A stretch of 47,225 nt of DNA. Origin: Deltaproteobacteria bacterium (GTDB lineage Bacteria; Myxococcota; XYA12-FULL-58-9; JAFGEK01). The position numbers and the translations under genes were made by a program. The stretch lies in the NCBI GenBank assembly GCA_016931625.1, contig JAFGEK010000077.1, positions 1 to 47,225 of the forward strand. Direction: 5' to 3'. This document shows positions 7,891 to 17,845 of this stretch, one piece after another (position 1 is the first letter of the stretch; every line of letters begins with the position of its first letter). Under the pieces are notes generated by a model. That model was not told the DNA's origin and made no database searches. It saw nothing but the letters and a program-made list of their open reading frames with translations.

Positions 7891-9000
7891 TTATAATCTT
7901 TTTGCTATTTTTTGCTTACGTAATATCAAGCAACTAACTACTAATATTACTATGTATAGTGGGTTTCTTGTCGATATATTTTGGCTATTACAACCTAAAC
8001 TTTCTGCAGGGTTAGAAGAACTATTTGGATTATTTTTTTCTGCTACTATAGCGTCTTGTTCTATTTCATCTTGTGTAGTACTTTGTTCGTCATCATGAAT
8101 ATCTTCTTTGTCTTCATTTCCAATAAATAAATACCAATCATCTTTCGCCGTGCCTTTATAACCATCTTTATTGCAGCCTACAGTAATGCTTGAATTCGCA
8201 TTTGCGCAATCAAACGCATACGGGCCAATATCCCAAGCACCTACCTGGCGTTTTATTCCCAAAATATCGGTATCAAATTTTACTAGCGGATCATTACCGC
8301 CTGATAAATCTTCACCTTTGCCAATACCTGGCGAACCTGACACATAACAAAATCCATCATCGTTAGTAAAAGGACGATTGTCATCACCAAGCACTTTATC
8401 TTGATTAATGAATAATGGTTCTAGGTCAAATAAACTACCCTCATCAAATCCTTTACATGAATCAGGAAATTTTAAGCTCGGACATTTGGGATTTAAAAAA
8501 TCAGGATAATAAATGTTGTATCGCCATATAGTGCCCGGTTCGATTTCAGGGTCATTAGGTTGTACGCCAATAAAATTACCATTAGTATCAAGATTGTTAT
8601 AAAAAATATTATTGCGCACAAACACCGGTGGTGCTGCATCGTTAGGTATATTTGGATCAGAAAATGCAAGGGGCGCACCATTTGTAACAGTAATTATATT
8701 ATTTTCAAAATATGTGTATTGCGTCATGTTTGGCATCAAACCTTGATTAAATGATGAAGCAAATACGTTATTTCGCAAATAAAAATGTGATACTGCATCA
8801 CCTCTACCATTTTCTTCAGTAGCTGCACTGCTATTTTGGTTTACGAAAATCGTTGTTTGTATCTCAGCCGTAGCCGTATTAATAAAAAAAACACATAATA
8901 ATTGAGCAACTATATATAGCCGCAAAGAATGCCTGATATCCCCAAGGATTTTAATAAGGTATTGCGCAACCAACCGCTTGTGATTATTGAGTTTATTCAT
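7891..9000 (-). CDS. beta-helix-like surface protein with MYXO-CTERM-like tail
   Basis: A 369-residue secreted protein. A hydrophobic segment near residues 28-43 ending NTATAEIQ acts as signal peptide. The body has repeating Asn-rich strands (YLRNNVF, YFENNII, FVRNNIFYNN) typical of a right-handed parallel beta-helix, then DIGPYAFDC. The C-terminus is acidic, followed by GCNSQNIS, a hydrophobic helix (LYIVILVVSCLILR) and a basic end. A Cys before a hydrophobic stretch with a basic tail is the layout of the MYXO-CTERM sorting signal. AAGGA lies seven bases before the ATG. The beta-helix part is short for this class and may be an N-terminally reduced copy. Function unknown. Confidence 0.7.
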   Translation of the reverse strand: MNKLNNHKRLVAQYLIKILGDIRHSLRLYIVAQLLCVFFINTATAEIQTTIFVNQNSSAATEENGRGDAVSHFYLRNNVFASSFNQGLMPNMTQYTYFENNIITVTNGAPLAFSDPNIPNDAAPPVFVRNNIFYNNLDTNGNFIGVQPNDPEIEPGTIWRYNIYYPDFLNPKCPSLKFPDSCKGFDEGSLFDLEPLFINQDKVLGDDNRPFTNDDGFCYVSGSPGIGKGEDLSGGNDPLVKFDTDILGIKRQVGAWDIGPYAFDCANANSSITVGCNKDGYKGTAKDDWYLFIGNEDKEDIHDDEQSTTQDEIEQDAIVAEKNNPNSSSNPAESLGCNSQNISTRNPLYIVILVVSCLILRKQKIAKRL

Positions 9001-9177
9001 GAACTAATCCTTCTAACTCTTATGTCTATTTGTTTCTATGATGGGCAAAAATGTTCAAAAAAATGTATACCACTAACAAATATTGAATTAGATCGAACTC
9101 ATTTTTGGTAAGCCATAACTAAAATGCTATAGATATAGAATCTTAATTGAGGAGCAATTACTATATTTACAAGCTTG

Positions 9178-10152
9178 ATGAAAAAAATTCTTCTCATAAT
9201 ATTAGCTGCTGAGTTGTTCTTTATGCCTTTGGCGCAAGCTGCAATTAATATTTTAGACAATGCTGCTTGTATAGATAGCTCAACAATGACTAATAGCCTG
9301 CAAAATTTGCTACAAAAGCACCAAGCTCCTGACGATTTGGTCATACAAATCAGCACTAAATCTGATAATGATAAGCAAATATCCCTTGAAATAACGGTAA
9401 GTCTTAATAACTCACGCCCATTGCTGACTCGTTCTTATCAACTTCAACCTCACGAATGTAAAAGCACTACAGAAATTATAACAACCGTCATTGATTTGTT
9501 TCTGACCCAATTTCCGGTTTATACCTGGCAAATAGCTTTTGCCGACGCTTTTAAGGAGATGACGGCTAATTTAGATAGTGTGGCAAAACCTAATAATAAT
9601 GATGGTGAACCTCCCCCTGAGACTCAACCGCTACCTCAACCACCCAATATTGACGACACGCAACAGCTTTGGAATATGCGTTTTTTACAAACAACCATAA
9701 CCCCTCTAGCTGCCATTAATCCCACTAATACTGAACTCGAAGCGAATATTGCAGCTGGTTTTGGTAAACAACAACATGCTTTCTGGCTAGGGCTGTTAGT
9801 GCGCACCTCTTATCCTAAAAATCTAGCAACCGGAAAGTTTATCACCATAACTCCATTGCTAAGCCTAGGGTGGTATTTACCTTTGCCTACGTTAAGCATG
9901 TGCTTAGGCTTATCTAGTGGTATGATATTTTTTAAAGGTATTAATTTTTCAACAAATAGCACAACCAAGCTTTTTTGGTACGAGGCTTTTACTGAGATGA
10001 CTTTTCGCCATAATCGCTTTATTTTCGGGCCCAAAATAGCTTTATCTCCCTTACGTCACTGGGCTTATATCAATGGCCGCAGCCAAACAGGTAAGCATGC
10101 AAATTTAAGAGCCGGTTTAACTATTGGAATCATTACTGACTTTGCGCAATAA
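9178..10152 (+). CDS. predicted envelope protein, possible outer-membrane barrel
   Basis: I do not recognise a family. The protein starts with a good signal peptide (MKKILLIILAAELFFMPLAQA). About 110 residues with two Cys follow, then a Pro-rich linker (around PPPETQPLPQPPN), and a C-terminal half of alternating hydrophobic strands (ITPLLSLGWYLPL, FIFGPKIALSP, LRAGLTIGIITDF) that could form a small beta-barrel. I use ATG 9178; the TTG just before it has no support. A GAGGAG lies 23 bases upstream, too far for a normal ribosome site. It is 32 bases upstream of an ECF sigma factor in the same direction, so it may be part of that signalling unit. Confidence 0.6.
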   Translation: MKKILLIILAAELFFMPLAQAAINILDNAACIDSSTMTNSLQNLLQKHQAPDDLVIQISTKSDNDKQISLEITVSLNNSRPLLTRSYQLQPHECKSTTEIITTVIDLFLTQFPVYTWQIAFADAFKEMTANLDSVAKPNNNDGEPPPETQPLPQPPNIDDTQQLWNMRFLQTTITPLAAINPTNTELEANIAAGFGKQQHAFWLGLLVRTSYPKNLATGKFITITPLLSLGWYLPLPTLSMCLGLSSGMIFFKGINFSTNSTTKLFWYEAFTEMTFRHNRFIFGPKIALSPLRHWAYINGRSQTGKHANLRAGLTIGIITDFAQ

Positions 10153-10184
10153 TTATTGAACAACATTCAAGGCATTGGCGACTA

Positions 10185-10781
10185 ATGAATAAAGTTCTTC
10201 ATAAGGAGAAAACATCAGGATGTATTCATAAGGAAAACCATGATGCCTTATCACAACCAGTTTTGGATATTACTGCATTATATAAACAATATTCAGCTTT
10301 TATCGCTCGTATCATTCGGCAATTCACCGGCGAAGGCCCCCATGTTGAAGATATCTTACAAGCAACCTTTATTTGCGCCTTTAAAAAAATGCATACCTTT
10401 GAGGGCCGCTCTTCGGTGCAAACCTGGTTATACTCAATTGCCGCCAATTTATGTAAACGCCACCATAGAAGCAATTTTCGCTTTTTACAGTTTCGTAAAA
10501 AATTGGTTAGCACTATCAAAACTATTGATACTATTTCAGCAAATAGCGATAACCCTGCGCGTAATTTACAAAATAAAGAAATGGTGCAAACCGTTTTTGC
10601 AATTTTGGATAAAATGCCATTTAAACTACGCGAAGTATTTATTTTATTCGAATTTGAGCAATACAGTGGTGAAGAGATCGCCAATCTTGTTAACGTACCA
10701 CCGGCGACTATTCGCACCCGTTTGTTTCATGCACATAAATTATTTAAAAATCTATTTGATAAAGAGATGAAGAGGCTATAA
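10185..10781 (+). CDS. ECF-type RNA polymerase sigma factor
   Basis: A 198-residue sigma-70-family protein with the two ECF domains. Region 2 includes FTGEGPHVEDILQATFICAF and TWLYSIAANLCKRHHR, and region 4 includes LDKMPFKLREVFILFEFEQYSGEEIANLVNVP followed by a recognition helix (TIRTRLFHAHKLF). It lacks the extra C-terminal domains of longer ECF groups. Its stop codon directly precedes the GTG of the next gene, which encodes a single-pass membrane protein, so that neighbour may be its anti-sigma factor or a regulatory partner. The likely role is to turn on envelope or surface genes in response to an extracytoplasmic signal. Target promoters were not identified. Confidence 0.9.
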   Translation: MNKVLHKEKTSGCIHKENHDALSQPVLDITALYKQYSAFIARIIRQFTGEGPHVEDILQATFICAFKKMHTFEGRSSVQTWLYSIAANLCKRHHRSNFRFLQFRKKLVSTIKTIDTISANSDNPARNLQNKEMVQTVFAILDKMPFKLREVFILFEFEQYSGEEIANLVNVPPATIRTRLFHAHKLFKNLFDKEMKRL

Positions 10782-11633
10782 GTGAACAAGAGCACTAGTG
10801 ACCCGCCACGCTTGATTGATGATAAGCACTATAAGCCATGGCTTAAAAGTGTCGCTCAACAAAACCTTGATAAAAATCTCTTAGAACGAGGCGGTGTAGT
10901 TGTAGCCGCTTACGCCCTTAAGACACCGACTGCTACGGCTAGTGTTTCATGGCTTGCAAAGTTAATACTGCATAAATCTATTATATTAAAAATTGCTACA
11001 CCGATTGTGGTGTTATCATCGATATCTACTGCTGTCTATATTAAGCAATCACGGCACATAAAATTAGTAGCTACTGTTACACCTGCCGTTCTGCCTGCTT
11101 ATTCTATAAATAATGGTCCAAGCATAAACAATGATGTTATCAAATCACCTAAGAATACCGATGAAAAACCAATAGTTCGAAAACCACATCATTCTTTAAA
11201 AAGAGAGACGGTACAAAATCAGGCTCAACCCAAAGATAATAAAATCGAAGAACAGCTCAACCTTTTTTCCCAAGCCAAACAAGCTGCTCAAAATCAAGAG
11301 ATTAAACAAGCTCTGAAGTTGTTAAGTGAACTCGAAGAACGTTATCCCCAAACTATATTAAAACCTGAAATTGAACTCAGCCGCATACATTTTCTCTTGC
11401 AAGGTCAAAAAAATCCACAAGCTATCAAGGCTCTACAAAAAGCCTTGCAAAATAATGCTCATACAGGCCGCAAAGCGCAACTTAACCGCATACTCGGTGA
11501 CCTTTTTATTAAGACAAATGACTGCCAACAAGCTATACAAGCTTACCAGCAAACTTTAAATTTAGAAGCAACCGGTTCTGAAGCTGATCGCGCACGTGAG
11601 GGAATAAAACATTGTCAGAAGGATTCACCCTAA
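10782..11633 (+). CDS. membrane-anchored TPR protein, putative anti-sigma partner
   Basis: A 283-residue protein starting with GTG immediately after the sigma-factor stop codon; AAGAGG lies eight bases upstream. The first 65 residues are cytoplasmic-looking, followed by one transmembrane helix (about residues 68-88, ILKIATPIVVLSSISTAVYI), a charged linker, and a C-terminal helical region with tetratricopeptide-like repeats (QAKQAAQNQEIKQALKLLSELEERYP; LGDLFIKTNDCQQAIQAYQQTL). This topology, with a cytoplasmic head and periplasmic TPR tail, is common beside ECF sigma factors in Myxococcota. I do not see a classical zinc-finger anti-sigma motif (HxxxCxxC), so direct sigma binding is inference. 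Confidence 0.7.
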   Translation: MNKSTSDPPRLIDDKHYKPWLKSVAQQNLDKNLLERGGVVVAAYALKTPTATASVSWLAKLILHKSIILKIATPIVVLSSISTAVYIKQSRHIKLVATVTPAVLPAYSINNGPSINNDVIKSPKNTDEKPIVRKPHHSLKRETVQNQAQPKDNKIEEQLNLFSQAKQAAQNQEIKQALKLLSELEERYPQTILKPEIELSRIHFLLQGQKNPQAIKALQKALQNNAHTGRKAQLNRILGDLFIKTNDCQQAIQAYQQTLNLEATGSEADRAREGIKHCQKDSP

Positions 11634-11728
11634 AAAAATTTTACTGCCCTATGTCAATAGCTCTTATTGCGTTTTTGCATCTAAAATCCGCTCTATCCTA
11701 CTTGTGGTTTTGGCCGTTGTGTAAATGG

Positions 11729-11748
11729 ACTTCTGCTTTCGCGGGAGT
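11729..11748. repeat. REP-like palindromic hairpin
   Basis: ACTTCTGC-TTTC-GCGGGAGT forms an eight-base-pair stem in RNA (two G-U pairs) with a four-base loop. The surrounding bases (11724-11754) resemble the widespread intergenic palindrome TGGATTCCCGCTTTCGCGGGAATGACG in a decayed form. It sits between the TPR gene and the lipoprotein start at 11762. Confidence 0.5.
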
Positions 11749-11761
11749 GACGAAAAAGATA

Positions 11762-13927
11762 ATGAATGTAATAAATTTAATTAAATACATAATAGCTATA
11801 CTTATTTTTTTTACTAATTCAAGCTGTGATCAACTCAAATCTGGTCAAGGCGCCTTAGTTGGCTCACAAAATGAATTGTTGGGCATGCAAATCGAGCCTT
11901 TCTATCCCCAACACGGTGCACAATGGAATGATTATGTGGCAGCCGATGGTGTCACAATTTTTGATGCTAGTGACTCACCATGTGATGCGAACTCAACCCA
12001 AGTTAGCCGTGGATATTATGAATGTATCCATGGTGGTCAAATGCGACATATAATTAATTCTAATCGAAATAGCTGTAATGGAATAACGGCAAAAGACTCT
12101 CAAGGTGTATTTAAATGGCAGTGTCGAGAACTTATCGGTTCAATTGAATTAGTATCAACTGCAATTAACGATGGCTTTGGTCTAGCAAATTTAATAACTA
12201 TCGATAGTAATGGACTGCCACAATGGCGTACTTTATCTCTATATGTATATTACCAACAAGAAGAAGTTGCGCATTCTTTAGAACAGGTATGGTTTAATAA
12301 TCCAATCGTACACATACAAGGTGGTCAAGATCTTGATCAAGCAGGTACAGTTTATGTGGTAACTAATTCCGTCGAAATTGATGAAGATGATCCCTACCCA
12401 TTTTTTAGAGTACTGTCAGATAAAATTGCCTTTACCGTTTTACCACCTGCAGTAGTTTCTAATCGCATAAATAATCATAACCAACTTATACTAGCCCTAG
12501 GAACTTTACAAGCCGATGGCACCGTAGATTATTTATGGCTTGAAGGTACTTTTTATCTTCAATATGAAAATGAAACTATTGATATCCAAAATGCACGCTT
12601 TTTGCACGCACGAAATATCACTCTAACAACTAATGGCGTCTCTAAAGTTGAATTAAATGTAATGTATACTTCGCGGTCATTTATAAACAACATAAATGCT
12701 GCTGGGTTTACTATTGATGGCATTAGACTTAGTTCTATCACCCACAACTACATTTATAACCTTATAGCCGCTAACAACGATGACCTAGGTATTAACATCG
12801 GAGCTATCAGTGCTACCGGCCCTGTTAATGACAATACATTTTATAATATCACCGCCACTGGCAACTACAGTGGGCTAATCTCAAACAGTGAAAATAATTA
12901 CAATAATCGTTTTGCCAATATTGTTGCCGCCGCAAATAATAATTACGGTATACTAATCGGCCAACATAATGTCTTAATGAATGCAACTTCAGTAAATAAT
13001 CAGCAATTTGGTATCATTTGCAACCATGATTTTACTATACTTAATACAGTTTCGGCAAATAACGGTAGATCGACAAGCTGTATATATTGTGCTGGTTTAC
13101 GCGCGCAGAATTATGGTGCGATGTATTTTCATAATATTGTCAGCGCCCACAATAATATCGGAATACTTTTGCAAAATTCTGATAACAATTATTTCAGTAG
13201 TTTATTTGCCTTTGGTGATAACGCTGAGGATTGCTATATAAATGGCAGTAATCCTGGTATAGATTTAAATTGTCAATTTAGCCATAGCGCCCAAACTCTT
13301 AAAGAAGATAATATTCATCTTTCCTCATCGTTTGTTGGCAAAGCAAATGAATTATCTAATCCCCAAGAACTATCTGCAAACGATTGGTTAAACTTTGAAA
13401 GACCATATCGTTTTTGGGGCAAAGAAGGCGGTAATTTTCCTAACCCTGACAACGAAGGCAATTGTGTTAATGACACTACATGTCGACTTTGGGATTTCAA
13501 CCTGCGCACAACAGATACAGCATTAAAAAATCGCAATCAACAACCTTCGGACACCAAGCTTATTTATCATCGCTGGAAAATTCAAACATCAACAGAGTGT
13601 CAACAGATTGCTGGGGCTATTTGGGCTAATCAAATATGCGACCTTCCAGGATATGATACGCAAGTAGCATGCGAAGCAGCAGGCGGCGATTTTTTAAGCA
13701 ACAAATGCTTTTCAGTTTTTCTACCTAATGCTGTTGAATTATTCGGTGATCATATCGGCAATGACAATATATTATGCGAAGTGAATGAAACCTGTGTCTT
13801 TTCGCCTAATATCGGCGCTTATCAAGGCCATGGCGAGTATACAACATTAACTCAAATTCCTATTAGTGGTCAGCATATTGATAGCGGCACAATTGTGCTT
13901 ATATCTTTTGCAATTAATGGCTATTAG
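11762..13927 (+). CDS. right-handed beta-helix surface lipoprotein
   Basis: From ATG 11762 the protein begins with a signal segment (MNVINLIKYIIAILIFFTN) and SSC, a plausible though not canonical lipobox. Most of its 721 residues are Asn-rich short strands spaced as in parallel beta-helices (NTFYNITATGNYSGLISNSE, RFANIVAAANNNYGIL, NIVSAHNNIGILLQNSDNNY). Such folds occur in carbohydrate-binding or -cleaving surface proteins. A Cys-rich C-terminal segment follows (TECQQIAGAIWANQICDLPG). The open frame extends back to a TTG at 11612, but that part overlaps the previous gene and contains the palindrome at 11729, so I reject it. It may be a product of the ECF regulon. No catalytic residues are recognised. 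Confidence 0.7.
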   Translation: MNVINLIKYIIAILIFFTNSSCDQLKSGQGALVGSQNELLGMQIEPFYPQHGAQWNDYVAADGVTIFDASDSPCDANSTQVSRGYYECIHGGQMRHIINSNRNSCNGITAKDSQGVFKWQCRELIGSIELVSTAINDGFGLANLITIDSNGLPQWRTLSLYVYYQQEEVAHSLEQVWFNNPIVHIQGGQDLDQAGTVYVVTNSVEIDEDDPYPFFRVLSDKIAFTVLPPAVVSNRINNHNQLILALGTLQADGTVDYLWLEGTFYLQYENETIDIQNARFLHARNITLTTNGVSKVELNVMYTSRSFINNINAAGFTIDGIRLSSITHNYIYNLIAANNDDLGINIGAISATGPVNDNTFYNITATGNYSGLISNSENNYNNRFANIVAAANNNYGILIGQHNVLMNATSVNNQQFGIICNHDFTILNTVSANNGRSTSCIYCAGLRAQNYGAMYFHNIVSAHNNIGILLQNSDNNYFSSLFAFGDNAEDCYINGSNPGIDLNCQFSHSAQTLKEDNIHLSSSFVGKANELSNPQELSANDWLNFERPYRFWGKEGGNFPNPDNEGNCVNDTTCRLWDFNLRTTDTALKNRNQQPSDTKLIYHRWKIQTSTECQQIAGAIWANQICDLPGYDTQVACEAAGGDFLSNKCFSVFLPNAVELFGDHIGNDNILCEVNETCVFSPNIGAYQGHGEYTTLTQIPISGQHIDSGTIVLISFAINGY

Positions 13928-14015
13928 TTCCTGCGTATAATATCAATAAGTAAAAAAAATCTACTAGCTAACCAAATATTAACACTTCTGTGTAATATTG
14001 ATGGTAAAAAGTAAA

Positions 14016-14039
14016 AAAACAATTTTTAAATATTGTTTT
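14016..14039. terminator. weak AT-rich hairpin, possible terminator
   Basis: AAAACAAT (14016-14023) pairs with ATTGTTTT (14032-14039), an eight-base-pair stem of mostly A-T pairs after the beta-helix gene. The stem's low stability and the short U-run make termination uncertain. Confidence 0.3.
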
Positions 14040-14070
14040 GAGTCACAATCCTCACCAATAGGGGGAGAAC

Positions 14071-17064
14071 ATGGTACCATCATTCGCTAAAAAATTATTC
14101 TTATTTGTCAATGTGTTGGCACTATTATCATTGGCATCTTCTTGCAAAAAGCAAAAAGAAGAAGAAGAATTTATTAAAGACTGTAGCACTACCGGCATTT
14201 GCAGTGCTGGATACGTCTGTTTAAGTGACGGGTACTGCGCTAAACTGGTTTTACCCGCCTGTAATAATGGCTCAGGGGCAAACGCAAACTGCAAGCCCTA
14301 TACTGCAGGTGAAAGCTGCGCCTATAATTATGCCGCTGTTACACCTTGTAGTGGCAACGCGACAAATTGTGATGGTGGCTGCGCCATATGTGATTGCCCG
14401 CGGCAAAATCCCAGTGACACCAACTCACCGATATTGGATAAGTGCCAACCTGAAGACTTAGTTTGGGGCAGTTGTAATGCTGATATCGGCAAATTACCAA
14501 CAGTAAAATGCCCTAGTGGTTTTGTTGATGCTGACAATGATATGCAATCAGAAAATAGCAATGGTTGCGAGTGTAATATTGCAAGTGGCGTATGCAGTGA
14601 AGCGGGCAATACAGTTTGCGACCAAGCTATTAATAAAGCAGTAATAGCAGGTACAATAACAAACGATCCGCAAGGTTGTACGCCATTTTTTTATGACCAT
14701 GATCAAGATGAACATGGTGATCCCAAACGTCCTTTGTGTTTGTGCGGTTCTCCTAATGAAGAAAAAATTGCCTTGGTTGGTGATGACTGTGATGACAATA
14801 ACCCTAAAGTAAACCCTGGCGTTATTGAGATTTGCGATGGCATTAATTATAGCTGCAGCGCTCAAGTAGACCAAGGGGTAAATTTATTGGGGTGCACAAA
14901 TTATTATTCTGATGTTGACGGAGATGGCTATGGGGTTGGTGAAGCAAAGTGCTTCTGCCAACCAATAGCCACATATACTGCTACCAAAAATGGTGACTTT
15001 GATGATAGTCCTACTGAATGTGGAAAGGTAAGTTATCCGGGTGCCGAAGAAGTTGTTGATCACTGCGATAATGATGGTGATGGCATTAAAAAAACCGTAG
15101 TTAGCCATTTTGTTGGTCCTTTAGGGGGTAATGGTTGGATTGATGATATCGGTCAAGCAGCACGGTTTGATGGGCCTAGTGATATATGCTCTGATGGCGA
15201 TAATTTATATGTTGCTGATACTAACAACCATGTAATTCGCAAGATAGTTATAGCCACTGGTCAAGTTACTACTTTGGCAGGTAACCCAAAACAAAGCGGA
15301 TATGCTAATGGATTTGGGGCAGAGGCGCAATTTACTAAGCCGCAATACGTTGCAACTAATGGTGTATATGTTTTTGTTACCGATGATGGGCACGCGATCC
15401 GTAAAGTGGCTATTGCGACTGGTGAAGTCACTACTCTTGCAGGCACGGCAGACACCAGTGGTTATATTGACGGTACTGGGGCGGCTGCCAGATTCAACCG
15501 TCCTACTGGCATGGCTGTTGCCGGTGAATTGTTATTTGTGGCGGATTCAAGCAATCATTTAATTCGCCAAGTGGCTATAGCTTCTGCAGAAGTAAGCACT
15601 TTTGTTGGCAATACAAACAAAACAGCTGGAGATGGTATTGGTGAAGAGGTCGGTTTTGGCTCATTGAAAGATCTAGCGATAGCTGATGGTTATTTATACG
15701 CTGTGGAACCTTTTAATTTTAAAATTAGAAAAATTGCGATTGATAGCAAAACAGTATCAAGTTTTGCTGAGTCATATAATTATGTGGAAGGTATTTTAAT
15801 AGATAACGAATATATCTACGTATCATATCGGCACGATGCGATTCTTAAAATATCATTGGTTGATGGAAAGGCACAAAAAATTGCTGGTATTTATAAAGTC
15901 GGTTTTGCTGATGGTGATATTTCTGTTGCAAGCTTTGCGTATCCTTCGGGTATTACCAAAGTCGATAATGTTTTTTATATTGCCGAACGTGATAATAATA
16001 CAGTACGAAAGCTTGATCTTAATTCACAACAGGTAACAACTTTTGCTGGATTATCTGGTGGCAGTTCTTACATTGTTATTGATAAAACATCAAATGCTGC
16101 ATTTTTTGGGTTACCAACCGGAATAGTTGCAGTCGCTGATGATTTATATGTGATTGATAAATTAAATTATAGTCGAGGTAACATTCGCAAAATTAATATT
16201 AACAATAAAAATGTTGAGGTGTTCGCGGGTACACCATTTTCAAGATATAATCCGTTCGAAACAACTCTTTATGATGACATAGGAGTTGCTGCATATTTTA
16301 ATAATAGTCAAGGTATAACAGTAGTGGGCAATTTTTTATATGTAGCTGATAATGCTGCAATCCGTAAGGCAGATATTACCACAACTGAAATTACGACCTT
16401 GGTGGGGAACAATACAAATCTTGACTATATTGATGCTGTTGGTGACGCGGCACGTTTTAGGAATGCTAGTGGTATTGCTGCAGATGGTGAGAATTTATTT
16501 ATTACAGATGTTGATAGTAATACTATTCGTAAAGTTACAATTGCTAATGCTGAGGTAACTACCCTTGCCGGTGTTGATAAAGAATCAGGTTCTGCAGACG
16601 GTACAGGTGCTATTGCGCGATTTAATTTTAAGCAACCAAATATTTACAATTACTTGGCCGGTATCGTTACTGATGGGCAATACCTTTATGTTGCTGACGT
16701 TGCAAATCACACTATCCGCAAAATCGTTATTGCCACCAAAGAGGTTACCACTATAGCTGGTAAAGCAGGTGAAGCAGGCAGTGTCGATGGCGAAGGTAAT
16801 GCCGCACGATTTGACACTCCTCAAGGTTTAGCGCTTGATGGTCATTATTTATATGTTGCTGATAGCAATAATAATACTATTCGTAAAATTGATTTAACTA
16901 CAATGCAAGTTTCAACTTTTGCTGGGCAAGCAGGAACAAGAGGCAGTCGTGACGGTGATGATTTAGAAAGTCATTTTAATCATCCCACAGGATTGGTCAT
17001 TTATAAATCAAATCTATACATTACTAATTCTGGCAATAATTCAATTCGAGTTATTAATTTGTAG
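14071..17064 (+). CDS. NHL-repeat lipoprotein with MopE-type metal-binding motifs
   Basis: A 997-residue surface protein. Residues 1-25 are a lipoprotein signal ending LASSC. Residues 38-210 are Cys-rich. Residues 235-340 carry Asp-rich putative metal-binding motifs of the MopE type: GDDCDDNNPKVNPGVIEICD, YYSDVDGDGYG and DHCDNDGDG. From about residue 346 to the end are some twelve NHL-like repeats of about 54 residues, each with a core like ADxxNHxIRKIxIATGxVTTLAG, enough for two six-bladed propellers. NHL propellers usually bind proteins or sugars. GGGGGAG precedes the ATG. The protein is probably exported to the outer membrane; its ligand is unknown. The repeats are imperfect at DNA level, so they are old. 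Confidence 0.85.
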   Translation: MVPSFAKKLFLFVNVLALLSLASSCKKQKEEEEFIKDCSTTGICSAGYVCLSDGYCAKLVLPACNNGSGANANCKPYTAGESCAYNYAAVTPCSGNATNCDGGCAICDCPRQNPSDTNSPILDKCQPEDLVWGSCNADIGKLPTVKCPSGFVDADNDMQSENSNGCECNIASGVCSEAGNTVCDQAINKAVIAGTITNDPQGCTPFFYDHDQDEHGDPKRPLCLCGSPNEEKIALVGDDCDDNNPKVNPGVIEICDGINYSCSAQVDQGVNLLGCTNYYSDVDGDGYGVGEAKCFCQPIATYTATKNGDFDDSPTECGKVSYPGAEEVVDHCDNDGDGIKKTVVSHFVGPLGGNGWIDDIGQAARFDGPSDICSDGDNLYVADTNNHVIRKIVIATGQVTTLAGNPKQSGYANGFGAEAQFTKPQYVATNGVYVFVTDDGHAIRKVAIATGEVTTLAGTADTSGYIDGTGAAARFNRPTGMAVAGELLFVADSSNHLIRQVAIASAEVSTFVGNTNKTAGDGIGEEVGFGSLKDLAIADGYLYAVEPFNFKIRKIAIDSKTVSSFAESYNYVEGILIDNEYIYVSYRHDAILKISLVDGKAQKIAGIYKVGFADGDISVASFAYPSGITKVDNVFYIAERDNNTVRKLDLNSQQVTTFAGLSGGSSYIVIDKTSNAAFFGLPTGIVAVADDLYVIDKLNYSRGNIRKININNKNVEVFAGTPFSRYNPFETTLYDDIGVAAYFNNSQGITVVGNFLYVADNAAIRKADITTTEITTLVGNNTNLDYIDAVGDAARFRNASGIAADGENLFITDVDSNTIRKVTIANAEVTTLAGVDKESGSADGTGAIARFNFKQPNIYNYLAGIVTDGQYLYVADVANHTIRKIVIATKEVTTIAGKAGEAGSVDGEGNAARFDTPQGLALDGHYLYVADSNNNTIRKIDLTTMQVSTFAGQAGTRGSRDGDDLESHFNHPTGLVIYKSNLYITNSGNNSIRVINL

Positions 17065-17144
17065 TTTCCTAAATGTTAAGAAGTGCTAGAGATTATTGGT
17101 ATAGCAAAGCGAGCGGTAGATTAGATAGTTGACCTGGTATATTT

Positions 17145-17786
<642 letters not shown>

Positions 17787-17845
17787 GCTAAATTTACAAT
17801 ATGCTTACCATTGCATGATCAGCACTAAAACCTTAAACTAAAACT

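Noticed and set aside
10226-10717. 163-codon minus-strand frame
   Set aside because: Antisense shadow of the ECF sigma factor gene.
11612-11761. Upstream extension of the beta-helix lipoprotein from a TTG start
   Set aside because: It overlaps the TPR gene, crosses a REP-like palindrome and would bury the signal peptide inside the protein.
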